Shown here: one piece after another, positions 1 through 6,398 of the stretch
How positions within the stretch are numbered: position 1 is the stretch's first letter
Layout: every line of letters starts with the position of its first letter
NCBI GenBank assembly: GCA_019428955.1
Contig: JAHYJF010000022.1
Coordinates: 1-22,653 of the forward strand
Direction of reading: 5' to 3'
Length of the DNA stretch: 22,653 nt
DNA from: Burkholderiaceae bacterium
GTDB lineage: Bacteria; Pseudomonadota; Gammaproteobacteria; Burkholderiales; Burkholderiaceae_E
Notes under the pieces: generated by a model
What the model was told of the DNA's origin: nothing
What the model saw: the letters and a program-made list of their open reading frames with translations, nothing else
Database searches by the model: none
Program-made: the position numbers and the translations under genes

Positions 1-11
1 GCTGTGTCCAT
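1..11 (-). CDS. pheS: Phenylalanyl-tRNA synthetase alpha subunit, first codons only
   Basis: Only the first three codons plus two bases are present, reading Met-Asp-Thr. An ATG at 11-9 is preceded by a purine-rich stretch (GGGAGAGG at 13-20 on the minus strand) that can serve as ribosome binding site. The identity rests on gene order: infC, rpmI and rplT are usually followed by pheS and pheT in proteobacteria. No protein similarity can be judged from three residues, so the call is an inference from synteny. Confidence 0.5.
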
Positions 12-33
12 GCCTCTCCCGTGGCGCCACCTC

Positions 34-66
34 AAAATGAAACGGGGCCCGTCAAGGCCCCGTTTC
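34..66 (-). terminator. Strong hairpin between rplT and pheS
   Basis: A perfect 11-bp stem (39-49 with 56-66) with a 6-nt loop lies 58 bp after the rplT stop. On the minus strand it is followed by ATTTTGAG, a short U-run, so it could be a weak or partial intrinsic terminator, or an RNA end-protecting hairpin. On the plus strand no T-run follows. Its place about 20 nt before the pheS ribosome binding site suggests it tunes read-through from the ribosomal protein genes into pheS. Confidence 0.6.
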
Positions 67-124
67 GGCATCCGGCCGACAGGTGCGCGTCAGGCGCATC
101 TTCGGCCGACCGGGGTACGCCGGT

Positions 125-487
125 TCAGGCTGCCCCGATGGCGGCCTTGACCTGCGCGACAATCGCGGCGAATGCCGGCTTGTCGTTTACCGCCAGATCC
201 GCCAGCACCTTGCGGTCGATCCCGATTTGGGCGCGACCAAGCCCGTTGATGAACGAGCTGTAGGTGATGCCGTGGGAACGGGCCGCGGCATTGATCCGGG
301 CGATCCACAGCGAGCGGAACACCCGCTTCTTGTTGCGACGGTCGCGATAGGCATATTGCCCAGCCCGCATGACCGCTTGCACGGCCACCCGGAAGACGTT
401 ATTGCGACGACCGCGATAGCCCTTGGCCCGGGCGAGAATCTTCTTGTGGCGCGCGCGCGCCGTAACTCCGCGTTTAACTCTAGGCAT
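125..487 (-). CDS. rplT: Large ribosomal subunit protein bL20
   Basis: The 120-residue protein is the usual length for bL20, which binds 23S rRNA early in 50S assembly. The N-terminus is the highly basic extension typical of the family (PRVKRGVTARARHKK, then AKGYRGRRNN), followed by the globular RNA-binding part with RSLWIARINAA and GLGRAQIGIDRK. The ATG at 487 has a clear GAGGAG ribosome binding site a few bases upstream, inside the last bases of rpmI, so the two are translationally coupled (10 bp apart). In E. coli bL20 represses its own operon by binding the rpmI leader; whether that holds here is unknown. Confidence 0.97.
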   Translation of the reverse strand: MPRVKRGVTARARHKKILARAKGYRGRRNNVFRVAVQAVMRAGQYAYRDRRNKKRVFRSLWIARINAAARSHGITYSSFINGLGRAQIGIDRKVLADLAVNDKPAFAAIVAQVKAAIGAA

Positions 488-497
488 CTCGATCTCC

Positions 498-695
498 TCA
501 GGCGTAAGGCATCATGGCCTTGACCGAGCGCACGTCGGATGCATCGACATGTACCGTGGCGCGCAAATGGCGCTTGTTCTTGGTGGTTTTCTTGGTAAGG
601 ATGTGGCGCTTGAACGCCTGTGAGCGCTTGATGGTGCCGCCAGCGCGCACCCGGAAACGCTTCGCAGCGCCCCGTTTGGTCTTCATCTTGGGCAT
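498..695 (-). CDS. rpmI: Large ribosomal subunit protein bL35
   Basis: This 65-residue basic protein begins MPKMKTKRGAAKRFRV, the hallmark bL35 N-terminus, and continues with the KRSQAFKRHILTKK and NKRHLR motifs. It is a structural component of the 50S subunit. The ATG at 695 is preceded by AAGGAAGGG, a strong ribosome binding site. It lies between infC, with a 180-bp gap, and rplT, with a 10-bp gap, as in most bacteria. Confidence 0.97.
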   Translation of the reverse strand: MPKMKTKRGAAKRFRVRAGGTIKRSQAFKRHILTKKTTKNKRHLRATVHVDASDVRSVKAMMPYA

Positions 696-875
696 GACAA
701 CCCTTCCTTTTCTAATGCCTCGACAGGTGCCCGGAATCGCGTCCCGGATCTTTTCGAACCTGCTCGGCTTATTGTTGTGCCCGGCCTTCGTTAAGGCCTG
801 GCACCCCCGGGAATATCCCCGGATTGTGCGGACCCCGCGTGCGAGACCCGCTCCAATTCTGCTACTGCCCCCGCC
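696..875 (-). promoter_or_regulatory. Long infC-rpmI intergenic leader with hairpins
   Basis: This 180-bp gap has no coding signal that I trust. On the minus strand it holds a perfect 6-bp stem with a 4-nt loop (783-788 paired with 793-798) and neighbouring GC-rich self-complementary stretches around 808-826. Such a long untranslated stretch before rpmI is where bL20 autoregulation acts in E. coli. No convincing sigma70 promoter or T-tract was found. The regulatory role is inferred from position only. Confidence 0.35.
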
Positions 876-1394
876 CTACTTCTTCTTGGGCGAAAGCACC
901 ATGACCATCTGGCGACCTTCCATCTTCGGCATCTGCTCGACCACCGCCAACTCCAGCAGATCGTCCCTGACTCGCTCCAGCAGCCGGTAGCCAAATTCCT
1001 GGTGGGCCATCTCACGCCCCCGGAACCGCAACGTCACCTTCGCCTTGTCGCCCTCGTCAAGGAACCGCTTGAGGTTGCGCAGCTTGACCTGATAGTCGCC
1101 TTCGTCAGTCCCAGGACGGAATTTTACTTCCTTTATCTGGATGATCTTCTGCTTCTGACGCGCTTCGTGCGCTCGCTTCTGTTCCTGGTACTTGAACTTG
1201 CCGTAGTCCATCATCCGGGCTACTGGCGGATCGGCCTGCGGCGCGATCTCCACCAAGTCCACCCCCGCGTCTTCGGCCTGTTGAAGCGCCTCGCGGATAT
1301 TTACTATGCCGATGGGCTCGTTTTCGATACCCATCAGACGGACGGTCGGCGCGGTAATCTCCGCGTTAATGCGATGCGAACGTTCGGTAGCTAT
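876..1394 (-). CDS. infC: Translation initiation factor IF-3, AUA start
   Basis: The 172-residue product is IF-3, which binds the 30S subunit, blocks premature 50S joining and proofreads initiator tRNA and start codon. Family motifs are clear: SHRINAEI and the VRL/GIENEPIGIV strand near the N-terminus, MMDYGKFKYQEQK at the domain linker, then IKEVKFRPGTDEGDY and the C-terminal EQMPKMEGRQMVMVL. The start is placed at an ATA codon at 1394-1392 because the homologous N-terminus (x-A-T-x-x-SHRIN) begins there and GGGGGAG lies 8 nt upstream. The only alternative in frame is a TTG at 1415 that would add seven residues and remove that spacing. A rare start codon is the known basis of IF-3 autoregulation. 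The gene is 44 bp behind thrS. Confidence 0.95.
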   Translation of the reverse strand: MATERSHRINAEITAPTVRLMGIENEPIGIVNIREALQQAEDAGVDLVEIAPQADPPVARMMDYGKFKYQEQKRAHEARQKQKIIQIKEVKFRPGTDEGDYQVKLRNLKRFLDEGDKAKVTLRFRGREMAHQEFGYRLLERVRDDLLELAVVEQMPKMEGRQMVMVLSPKKK

Positions 1395-1438
1395 GCTGCG
1401 TTCTCCCCCGATCAAATAAAAACAGCCGCGCTTTGGCC

Positions 1439-3361
1439 CTAGGCCAGCGGGTTGTGCCGTCTCTGCGCCACGTCATCAGCGATGCGTTCGATGAACGCCT
1501 CCAATGACATGGGTCCGAGATTGGCACCGCCCCGCGCTCGCACGGCAACTTGCCCAGATTCACGTTCCTTATCGCCCACCACGAGCAGATAGGGAATCTT
1601 CTGAAGACTGTGCTCCCTGATTTTATAGTTGATTTTTTCGTTGCGCAAATCGGACTGTACCCTAAATCCTTGTTTTTTCAGCGTTTGTGCAACTATTCGG
1701 GCATATTCGTCCTGCCCTTCGCTGATTGTCACCACCACCGCCTGCACCGGGGCCAGCCACATCGGCATCGCCCCGGCAAAGTTTTCGATCAGAATCCCCA
1801 GGAAGCGCTCCATCGAGCCGACGATGGCCCGATGCAGCATCACCGGGTGGCGGCGGGTATTGTCCTCGGCGACATACTCTGCGCCCAGGCGCTCGGGCAT
1901 GGTGAAGTCGACCTGGATAGTGCCGCACTGCCACTGGCGTGCGAGCGCGTCCTTGAGCGTGTACTCGATCTTGGGGCCATAGAAAGCGCCCTCGCCCGGG
2001 GAAACCGCGAATTCGCAGCCCGAGCGACGCAGGCTTTCCATCAGCGCGTCCTCGGCCTTGGTCCAGAGTTCGTCGGAGCCGACGCGTTTGTCGGGCCGGG
2101 TGGCAACCTTGTAAAGGATGTTATCGAAGCCGAAATCGGCGTAGACCTTGCGCAGCAGCGCGGTGTATGCGATGCATTCGTCGAGGATCTGGTCTTCGGT
2201 GCAGAAGATATGGCCGTCGTCCTGGACAAAGGCGCGAATCCGCATGATCCCGTGCAGGGCGCCGGATGGTTCGTTGCGGTGGCAGGCCCCGAACTCGCCA
2301 TAGCGCAGCGGCAGGTCGCGGTAGCTGCGCAGCGCCGAGTTGTAGACCTGCACGTGCCCCGGGCAGTTCATCGGCTTGACCGCGTAGTCGCGATTCTCCG
2401 ACGAGGTGGTGAACATATGCTCCTTGTAGTTCTCCCAGTGCCCTGACTTCTCCCACAGCGTGCGATCGAGAATCTGCGGGCAGCGAATTTCCTGATAGCC
2501 GTTGTCCTGGTAGACCCGGCGCATGTAGTTCTCGACCTGTTGCCACAGCACCCACCCGCGCGGGTGCCAGAAAACCATCCCGGGAGCGTTGTCCTGGAGG
2601 TGAAACAGGTCCAGTTCGCGCCCGAGCCGACGATGGTCGCGCCGCTCGGCCTCTTCCAGCATATGGAGGTAGCCGTCCTGGTCATCCTTGCGCGTCCAGG
2701 CCGTGCCGTAGACCCGCTGGAGCATTTCGTTGTTCGAATCGCCGCGCCAGTAGGCGCCAGCGAGCTTCATCAGCTTGAAGACCTTGAGCCGGCCCGTCGA
2801 TGGCACGTGGGGGCCGCGACACAGGTCGACGAAGCTGCCCTCACGATAGAGCGAGATCGGCTGGTCGGCCGGGATCGCGGCGATCAGTTCGGCCTTGTAT
2901 TTCTCGCCGATCGACTCGAAGTAACGCACTGCATCGTCGCGTTCCCAGAGCTCGCGCGTAACCGGCTCGTCGCGCCTGGCAATTTCGGCCATCCGCAGCT
3001 CCATCGCCGCCAGATCCTCGGGCGTGAATGGACGGTGGTAGGAAAAGTCGTAGTAGAAGCCGTTCTCGATCACCGGTCCGATCGTGACCTGCGCGTCGGG
3101 GAACAGTTCCTTGACGGCATACGCGAGCAGGTGGGCGCTCGAGTGACGGATGACCTCGAGACCGTCGGGATCGCGCTCGGTCACGATGGCTACCGAGGCG
3201 TCAGTGTCGATGCGATGCGAGGTGTCAACGAGCTGTCCGTCGACGCGCCCGGCCAGCGCGGCCTTGGCGAGCCCGGCGCCAATCGACGCGGCCAGTTCGG
3301 CGACCGTCAGCGGCGCATCGAATTTGCGCTGCGAACCGTCAGGAAGGGTGATCGTGACCAT
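1439..3361 (-). CDS. thrS: Threonyl-tRNA synthetase
   Basis: The 640-residue class II synthetase charges tRNA-Thr in the cytoplasm. In order it shows an N-terminal TGS domain (about 1-62), the second additional editing domain with H73-x3-H77 (HSSAHLLA) and the CRGPHV motif, the class II catalytic core with the MNCPGHVQVY zinc-site motif, FGACHRNEPSGALHG (motif 2) and HRAIVGSMERFLGILIE (motif 3), and a C-terminal anticodon-binding domain with VRSDLRNEKINYKIRE-like sequence. ATG at 3361 gives the usual MVTITLPDGS start; the TTG one codon earlier is unlikely. The ribosome binding site is weak, and an intrinsic terminator lies 14 nt upstream of the start codon, which hints at leader control. It heads the thrS-infC-rpmI-rplT group. 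Confidence 0.97.
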   Translation of the reverse strand: MVTITLPDGSQRKFDAPLTVAELAASIGAGLAKAALAGRVDGQLVDTSHRIDTDASVAIVTERDPDGLEVIRHSSAHLLAYAVKELFPDAQVTIGPVIENGFYYDFSYHRPFTPEDLAAMELRMAEIARRDEPVTRELWERDDAVRYFESIGEKYKAELIAAIPADQPISLYREGSFVDLCRGPHVPSTGRLKVFKLMKLAGAYWRGDSNNEMLQRVYGTAWTRKDDQDGYLHMLEEAERRDHRRLGRELDLFHLQDNAPGMVFWHPRGWVLWQQVENYMRRVYQDNGYQEIRCPQILDRTLWEKSGHWENYKEHMFTTSSENRDYAVKPMNCPGHVQVYNSALRSYRDLPLRYGEFGACHRNEPSGALHGIMRIRAFVQDDGHIFCTEDQILDECIAYTALLRKVYADFGFDNILYKVATRPDKRVGSDELWTKAEDALMESLRRSGCEFAVSPGEGAFYGPKIEYTLKDALARQWQCGTIQVDFTMPERLGAEYVAEDNTRRHPVMLHRAIVGSMERFLGILIENFAGAMPMWLAPVQAVVVTISEGQDEYARIVAQTLKKQGFRVQSDLRNEKINYKIREHSLQKIPYLLVVGDKERESGQVAVRARGGANLGPMSLEAFIERIADDVAQRRHNPLA

Positions 3362-3375
3362 CAAGCGGGACCCCG

Positions 3376-3403
3376 AAAATAAAAACAGCGCCGTCGGCGC
3401 CGT
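3376..3403 (-). terminator. Intrinsic terminator between tRNA-Val and thrS
   Basis: An 8-bp GC-rich stem with one G-U pair (3385-3392 with 3396-3403) and a 3-nt loop is followed on the minus strand by TTTTTATTTT. This is a textbook rho-independent terminator. It ends tRNA-Val transcripts, but any thrS transcript started upstream must also cross it, since only 14 bp remain before the thrS ATG. It may therefore work as an attenuator for thrS. Confidence 0.85.
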
Positions 3404-3417
3404 CTTCTACACAATCA

Positions 3418-3437
3418 GGTTTCGGAACCGAAACACC
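3418..3437 (-). other. Small hairpin downstream of tRNA-Val
   Basis: A 6-bp perfect inverted repeat (3419-3424 with 3429-3434) with a 4-nt loop lies between the tRNA 3' end and the terminator. It may help tRNA 3' processing or form part of a thrS leader structure. It does not overlap the terminator stem, so a simple switch between the two is not evident. Confidence 0.4.
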
Positions 3438-3446
3438 GGCTTTCGT

Positions 3447-3523
3447 TGGTAGGCGCGATTGGACTCGAACCAACGACCCCCACCATGTCAAGGTGGTGCT
3501 CTAACCAGCTGAGCTACGCGCCT
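3447..3523 (-). tRNA. tRNA-Val (anticodon GAC)
   Basis: A complete 77-nt tRNA folds with a 7-bp acceptor stem (AGGCGCG with CGCGCCT), a 4-bp D stem GCTC/GAGC, a 5-bp anticodon stem CCACC/GGTGG around the loop TTGACAT, a 5-nt variable loop and a T arm GTTGG-TTCGAGT-CCAAT. The loop puts anticodon GAC in place, reading valine GUC and GUU. The discriminator base is A, and the terminal CCA is encoded in the DNA (3447-3449). It stands alone, with its own promoter and terminator, immediately upstream of thrS. Confidence 0.97.
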
Positions 3524-3534
3524 ACAGAATCTCA

Positions 3535-3550
3535 GCCGCGCAGTATAGCA
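3535..3550 (-). promoter_or_regulatory. Extended -10 promoter of tRNA-Val
   Basis: The minus strand reads TGCTATACT (3542-3550), a good extended -10 element, followed by a GC-rich discriminator (GCGCGGC), as in stable-RNA promoters under stringent control. The -35 region at usual spacing (CCGTAA at 3565-3570) is poor. Expected transcription start is near 3535, about 12 nt before the mature tRNA 5' end. Confidence 0.6.
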
Positions 3551-3601
3551 AAAAAGCGTTGCCATTACGGGCGGTTTAGCGACCAGCGCTCGCGCAACGC
3601 T
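3550..3601 (-). terminator. Terminator of the DUF1631 gene
   Basis: An 8-bp stem (3594-3601 with 3555-3562) starts one base after the DUF1631 stop codon, and on the minus strand ends in six T residues. The 31-nt loop contains a further small stem (GCGA/TCGC). The T-run forms part of the tRNA-Val promoter spacer, so the two elements share bases. Confidence 0.7.
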
Positions 3602-3602
3602 C

Positions 3603-6254
3603 CTATTGCGCCCTGGTTTCGATAAGGTGAGCCCGCCCGCGGGCGAAACGCTTCTGCAACTCTGAAAAACGGATCGAGACAGCACGGCGATCAGACCGGC
3701 GCACCAGCAACGCCACGGTGCGGCGCCGGTTGACCCAGGCCACCTTCAGGTAACTGGGGCCATTGCCGGCCTCGGTGAATTCCAGCCAGACGCCACGATT
3801 GATCTGGCGAAATACGTGCTCGGGATCAAAAGCGACGTGGCGAGGTTCGTCGGGCAGATCATCCAGGTCGAGCGACTTGAGAATGTCAAGCAGCCGTTGA
3901 TTGCTGTTGGCCGCTTCACTCGACTTGCGATCTTCGCTCCGCTCGGGCTCCGAGCGCCCGAACGGCTTGACCGTCTTGGTATCGCCCAGGGCTTCCCATT
4001 CCTGCTCGCCGGACTTCTTCGGGCCGGAATCGGCACTGCCCCAGCGCTGCATCTCTTCAGAGGGAACCCGATGAAGCGCGGACGGCAGTGGCGGCAGGAC
4101 GTCGAATAACATCGCTCCAGCTGGCGGCTCGTCGGAGGCCCGGCGCCCGTAGGGAGTCGCGGCGGCGGCGCGTTCTTCAGCAGCCCCAGCCGCGCCCGAC
4201 GCCGAGACTTCCTCGAAGCGCTCGCCGCGCCCCGCTGCCGGTACTTTCTCGGCTGCGCTGCCCGGTGCGGCGCCCACCTCAGTGGCTGCTCCCCCGCCAG
4301 CTGGCGGCTGCACGAACTGCGAGGCGTGCAACCCGGTAACCGTCGCACCGAACGCATTGCGAACCCGGGACGCCCCGCCAGTGAGGGGCTGGGGGTGCAT
4401 CTTGCGCAAATGGATCAGGAACAACTCGTCGAAAAACGCCTTATGTTCCTCTTCGCGGGCACCGATATCACGGGTGCCCTTGGTGAGCATGCGCAACAAC
4501 GAGGGAATCTTGCGCGCCAGTTCGCTCTTGCTGACGCGTTGGGGCCGGGCGCCGAGGCTCCACAGCAGTTCGTCGATTACGCCGACGGCCAACTGGAACT
4601 CGGTGCTCTGCTCGCCGTCGCGCATCGCAGCCGTGCGCAGGTGACGCAACCAGACGTCCATCAGGAATTCACGCGCCGTGTCAGGAACATCGGTCTCGCC
4701 GAGCCGCTGCTCCAGCAGTTGCCGGATTCGCGCCGTGACATCCTGTTCGAATTCCGGACTTGGCCGGTTGGCGTAATCGCGCCGGTTCCCGCCTGCCGGC
4801 GCCGATTCCAGGACCTTGCGCTCGCGCATCACGCGTTCGATCAGCTGCTCGATGTTGTGCGCAGCCCGCGAGTACTCCTTGTCGACCTGATTGGCGATCA
4901 CCGACGAACGAGTCTGCAGAGCGCTGGTAACCACTTCAACCGCCCGGACAGTCGTCTCCAGCCGGCGCGCGCGCGCGCTGTCGGTAATCAGTTCGTCGCC
5001 ATTAACGCTGGCGATCGCTCCGATGTTCTCGATCAGCCGTCGCAGCGAGCGCGGCTCCTCACCGAGATAGCCGGCGTCGAGCAGCGCCAGCGCAACTGCC
5101 GGCTGTTGCAGCCGCCAAAGCAGCGGCCTGGCCGCTTCAGGGATCAGGTTATCGTCGACAACGTAGTCGAACATTCCCGCCACGAGATCGACGACCGCCA
5201 ACTGCGCGGAGGCTGCGCCACCGGCGTGCAGACCATCGCGGACCTTGCCGAAATAAGCGCTGCGGGCACCTCGGCTATAAGGGGTTTCGTCGATCGAGCG
5301 AGCGAAATCAACGGCATCACGCTCAATCTCGATCACTGGTCGCAGCATCGGCAGCACGCTGCGCCAGTTCTCGGCCGATTCTCTAGCCAATGCCGACGTG
5401 CCTAACGTGGCAGCACTCGACGCACTGGCACTGGCCAGTGCAGCCGGATCGGGGCGATCGCTGCCGAGCGCGAGCGGCGCCCTGGCCGATGACCTGTTCT
5501 GTCCCCGGTCTGGCGCCGGGGGCATCTGCGGGGCAGCAGCCTCTGGGGTGGTCTCCTGCCGGGGCGCACCAGCGGCCTGCCCTGCTGGTGACTCGTCGGC
5601 ACGGCGATCGATCTTGACCGCCGCCGGGCCAGGCGCCGGCTTGATGCCGAGGTGGATCATGCGGGCATTGGCAGCCGTGATCAGCGCCGCCAGCGGCGCC
5701 GCCAGGTGTTGCCGCAGCAGCGAACGCAACGCCGCCTTGGCAACCGGCGCTGAAGCCGCGCCGCCAAAGGCAACCACCGCCGCGGACGCCAGGGTGCGCG
5801 CGCCGAGCGGATTGAAGTCATCATCAGTCCAACCGTCCCGGCTGATCGAGCGCACCCGCTGGGTGTAATCGGCGTACGCGGCCCCCGAGTTGGCACGCAC
5901 CGCCCCGGCCAGTTCCACCGCGAGAATCTGGGCGTCGAGCTCGTCCTCGTCGATCAGCGCCAGCGCCCGTTCGTCAGGATTGGCGATCGCCGCCAGCGCC
6001 AGGCAGCGTCGAACCCGCTCGTCGAAAGAAGCCGGCACGCCGCCACTGCGCTCAGTGGCGTCGATGCGCAGCAATGACGCTGCCGAATATAGCGCATGAC
6101 GGTCGCGCGGATTGCCGGCGCGCTCGCCAGCAGCCTCGAGAGCGCCGGGGATCAATACCAGCGCGTCAGCGACAACCCGCCGCAATCGCGCGCCAAGCAG
6201 GGCGCGAAGATCGACGAAATGCCCACTGGTCTGGGTTCTGGTCGCTACATTCAT
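3603..6254 (-). CDS. DUF1631 family protein
   Basis: The 883-residue protein has no signal peptide or membrane segment and is probably cytoplasmic. The N-terminal three quarters look helical and rich in Ala, Arg and Glu, with a low-complexity Pro/Ala/Gln linker around residues 230-290 and a second acidic/Ser-rich linker near 690-790. The last 75 residues form a beta-rich module (NRGVWLEF, then YLKVAWVNRRRTVALLV and a final FARGRAHLIE), as in the C-terminus of DUF1631 proteins, which resembles a PilZ-like barrel. DUF1631 proteins are found mainly in beta- and gammaproteobacteria and have no firm function known to me. ATG at 6254 was chosen since the 44 residues before it lack coding character; its ribosome binding site is weak. 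It has its own terminator and probably its own promoter. Confidence 0.7.
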   Translation of the reverse strand: MNVATRTQTSGHFVDLRALLGARLRRVVADALVLIPGALEAAGERAGNPRDRHALYSAASLLRIDATERSGGVPASFDERVRRCLALAAIANPDERALALIDEDELDAQILAVELAGAVRANSGAAYADYTQRVRSISRDGWTDDDFNPLGARTLASAAVVAFGGAASAPVAKAALRSLLRQHLAAPLAALITAANARMIHLGIKPAPGPAAVKIDRRADESPAGQAAGAPRQETTPEAAAPQMPPAPDRGQNRSSARAPLALGSDRPDPAALASASASSAATLGTSALARESAENWRSVLPMLRPVIEIERDAVDFARSIDETPYSRGARSAYFGKVRDGLHAGGAASAQLAVVDLVAGMFDYVVDDNLIPEAARPLLWRLQQPAVALALLDAGYLGEEPRSLRRLIENIGAIASVNGDELITDSARARRLETTVRAVEVVTSALQTRSSVIANQVDKEYSRAAHNIEQLIERVMRERKVLESAPAGGNRRDYANRPSPEFEQDVTARIRQLLEQRLGETDVPDTAREFLMDVWLRHLRTAAMRDGEQSTEFQLAVGVIDELLWSLGARPQRVSKSELARKIPSLLRMLTKGTRDIGAREEEHKAFFDELFLIHLRKMHPQPLTGGASRVRNAFGATVTGLHASQFVQPPAGGGAATEVGAAPGSAAEKVPAAGRGERFEEVSASGAAGAAEERAAAATPYGRRASDEPPAGAMLFDVLPPLPSALHRVPSEEMQRWGSADSGPKKSGEQEWEALGDTKTVKPFGRSEPERSEDRKSSEAANSNQRLLDILKSLDLDDLPDEPRHVAFDPEHVFRQINRGVWLEFTEAGNGPSYLKVAWVNRRRTVALLVRRSDRRAVSIRFSELQKRFARGRAHLIETRAQ

Positions 6255-6304
6255 CCGGATAGAGCCTGGTCCACGGCACGATTGCGCATGGTTTTTCCAC
6301 CGCC

Positions 6305-6347
6305 ATCGTAACCGACCCGGAATGACAAAAATGTGACGAAGTTGACA
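6305..6347 (-). promoter_or_regulatory. Candidate OmpR/PhoB-type operator and promoter
   Basis: On the minus strand the tetramer GTCA occurs three times (6343-6346, 6334-6337, 6323-6326). The last two are exactly 11 bp apart with an A/T-rich spacer, as in a Pho box. Eleven bases after the box lies TACGAT (6305-6310), a fair -10 element, which is the layout of promoters where an OmpR-family activator replaces the -35. The start codon of the DUF1631 gene is about 50 nt downstream. The neighbouring two-component regulator is of the right family, but the link is an inference. Confidence 0.4.
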
Positions 6348-6398
6348 CCGGCACGGAACCTGACCGCCCCGACCCGGCCCTGGCAACAGCCCTTAGCG

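Noticed and set aside
59..106. 15-codon leader peptide before pheS
   Set aside because: It contains no phenylalanine, has no good ribosome binding site and overlaps the hairpin arm by chance.
1550..2446. 298-codon plus-strand frame inside thrS
   Set aside because: It is a shadow of thrS, whose catalytic motifs are intact on the minus strand.
3487..3492. TTGACA on the minus strand as a -35 box for thrS
   Set aside because: It is the anticodon loop of tRNA-Val, and no -10 hexamer lies 16-18 bp downstream.
6255..6386. N-terminal extension of the DUF1631 protein by 44 residues
   Set aside because: The extension is of odd composition (many Arg, Cys, Trp) and would run through the candidate promoter.
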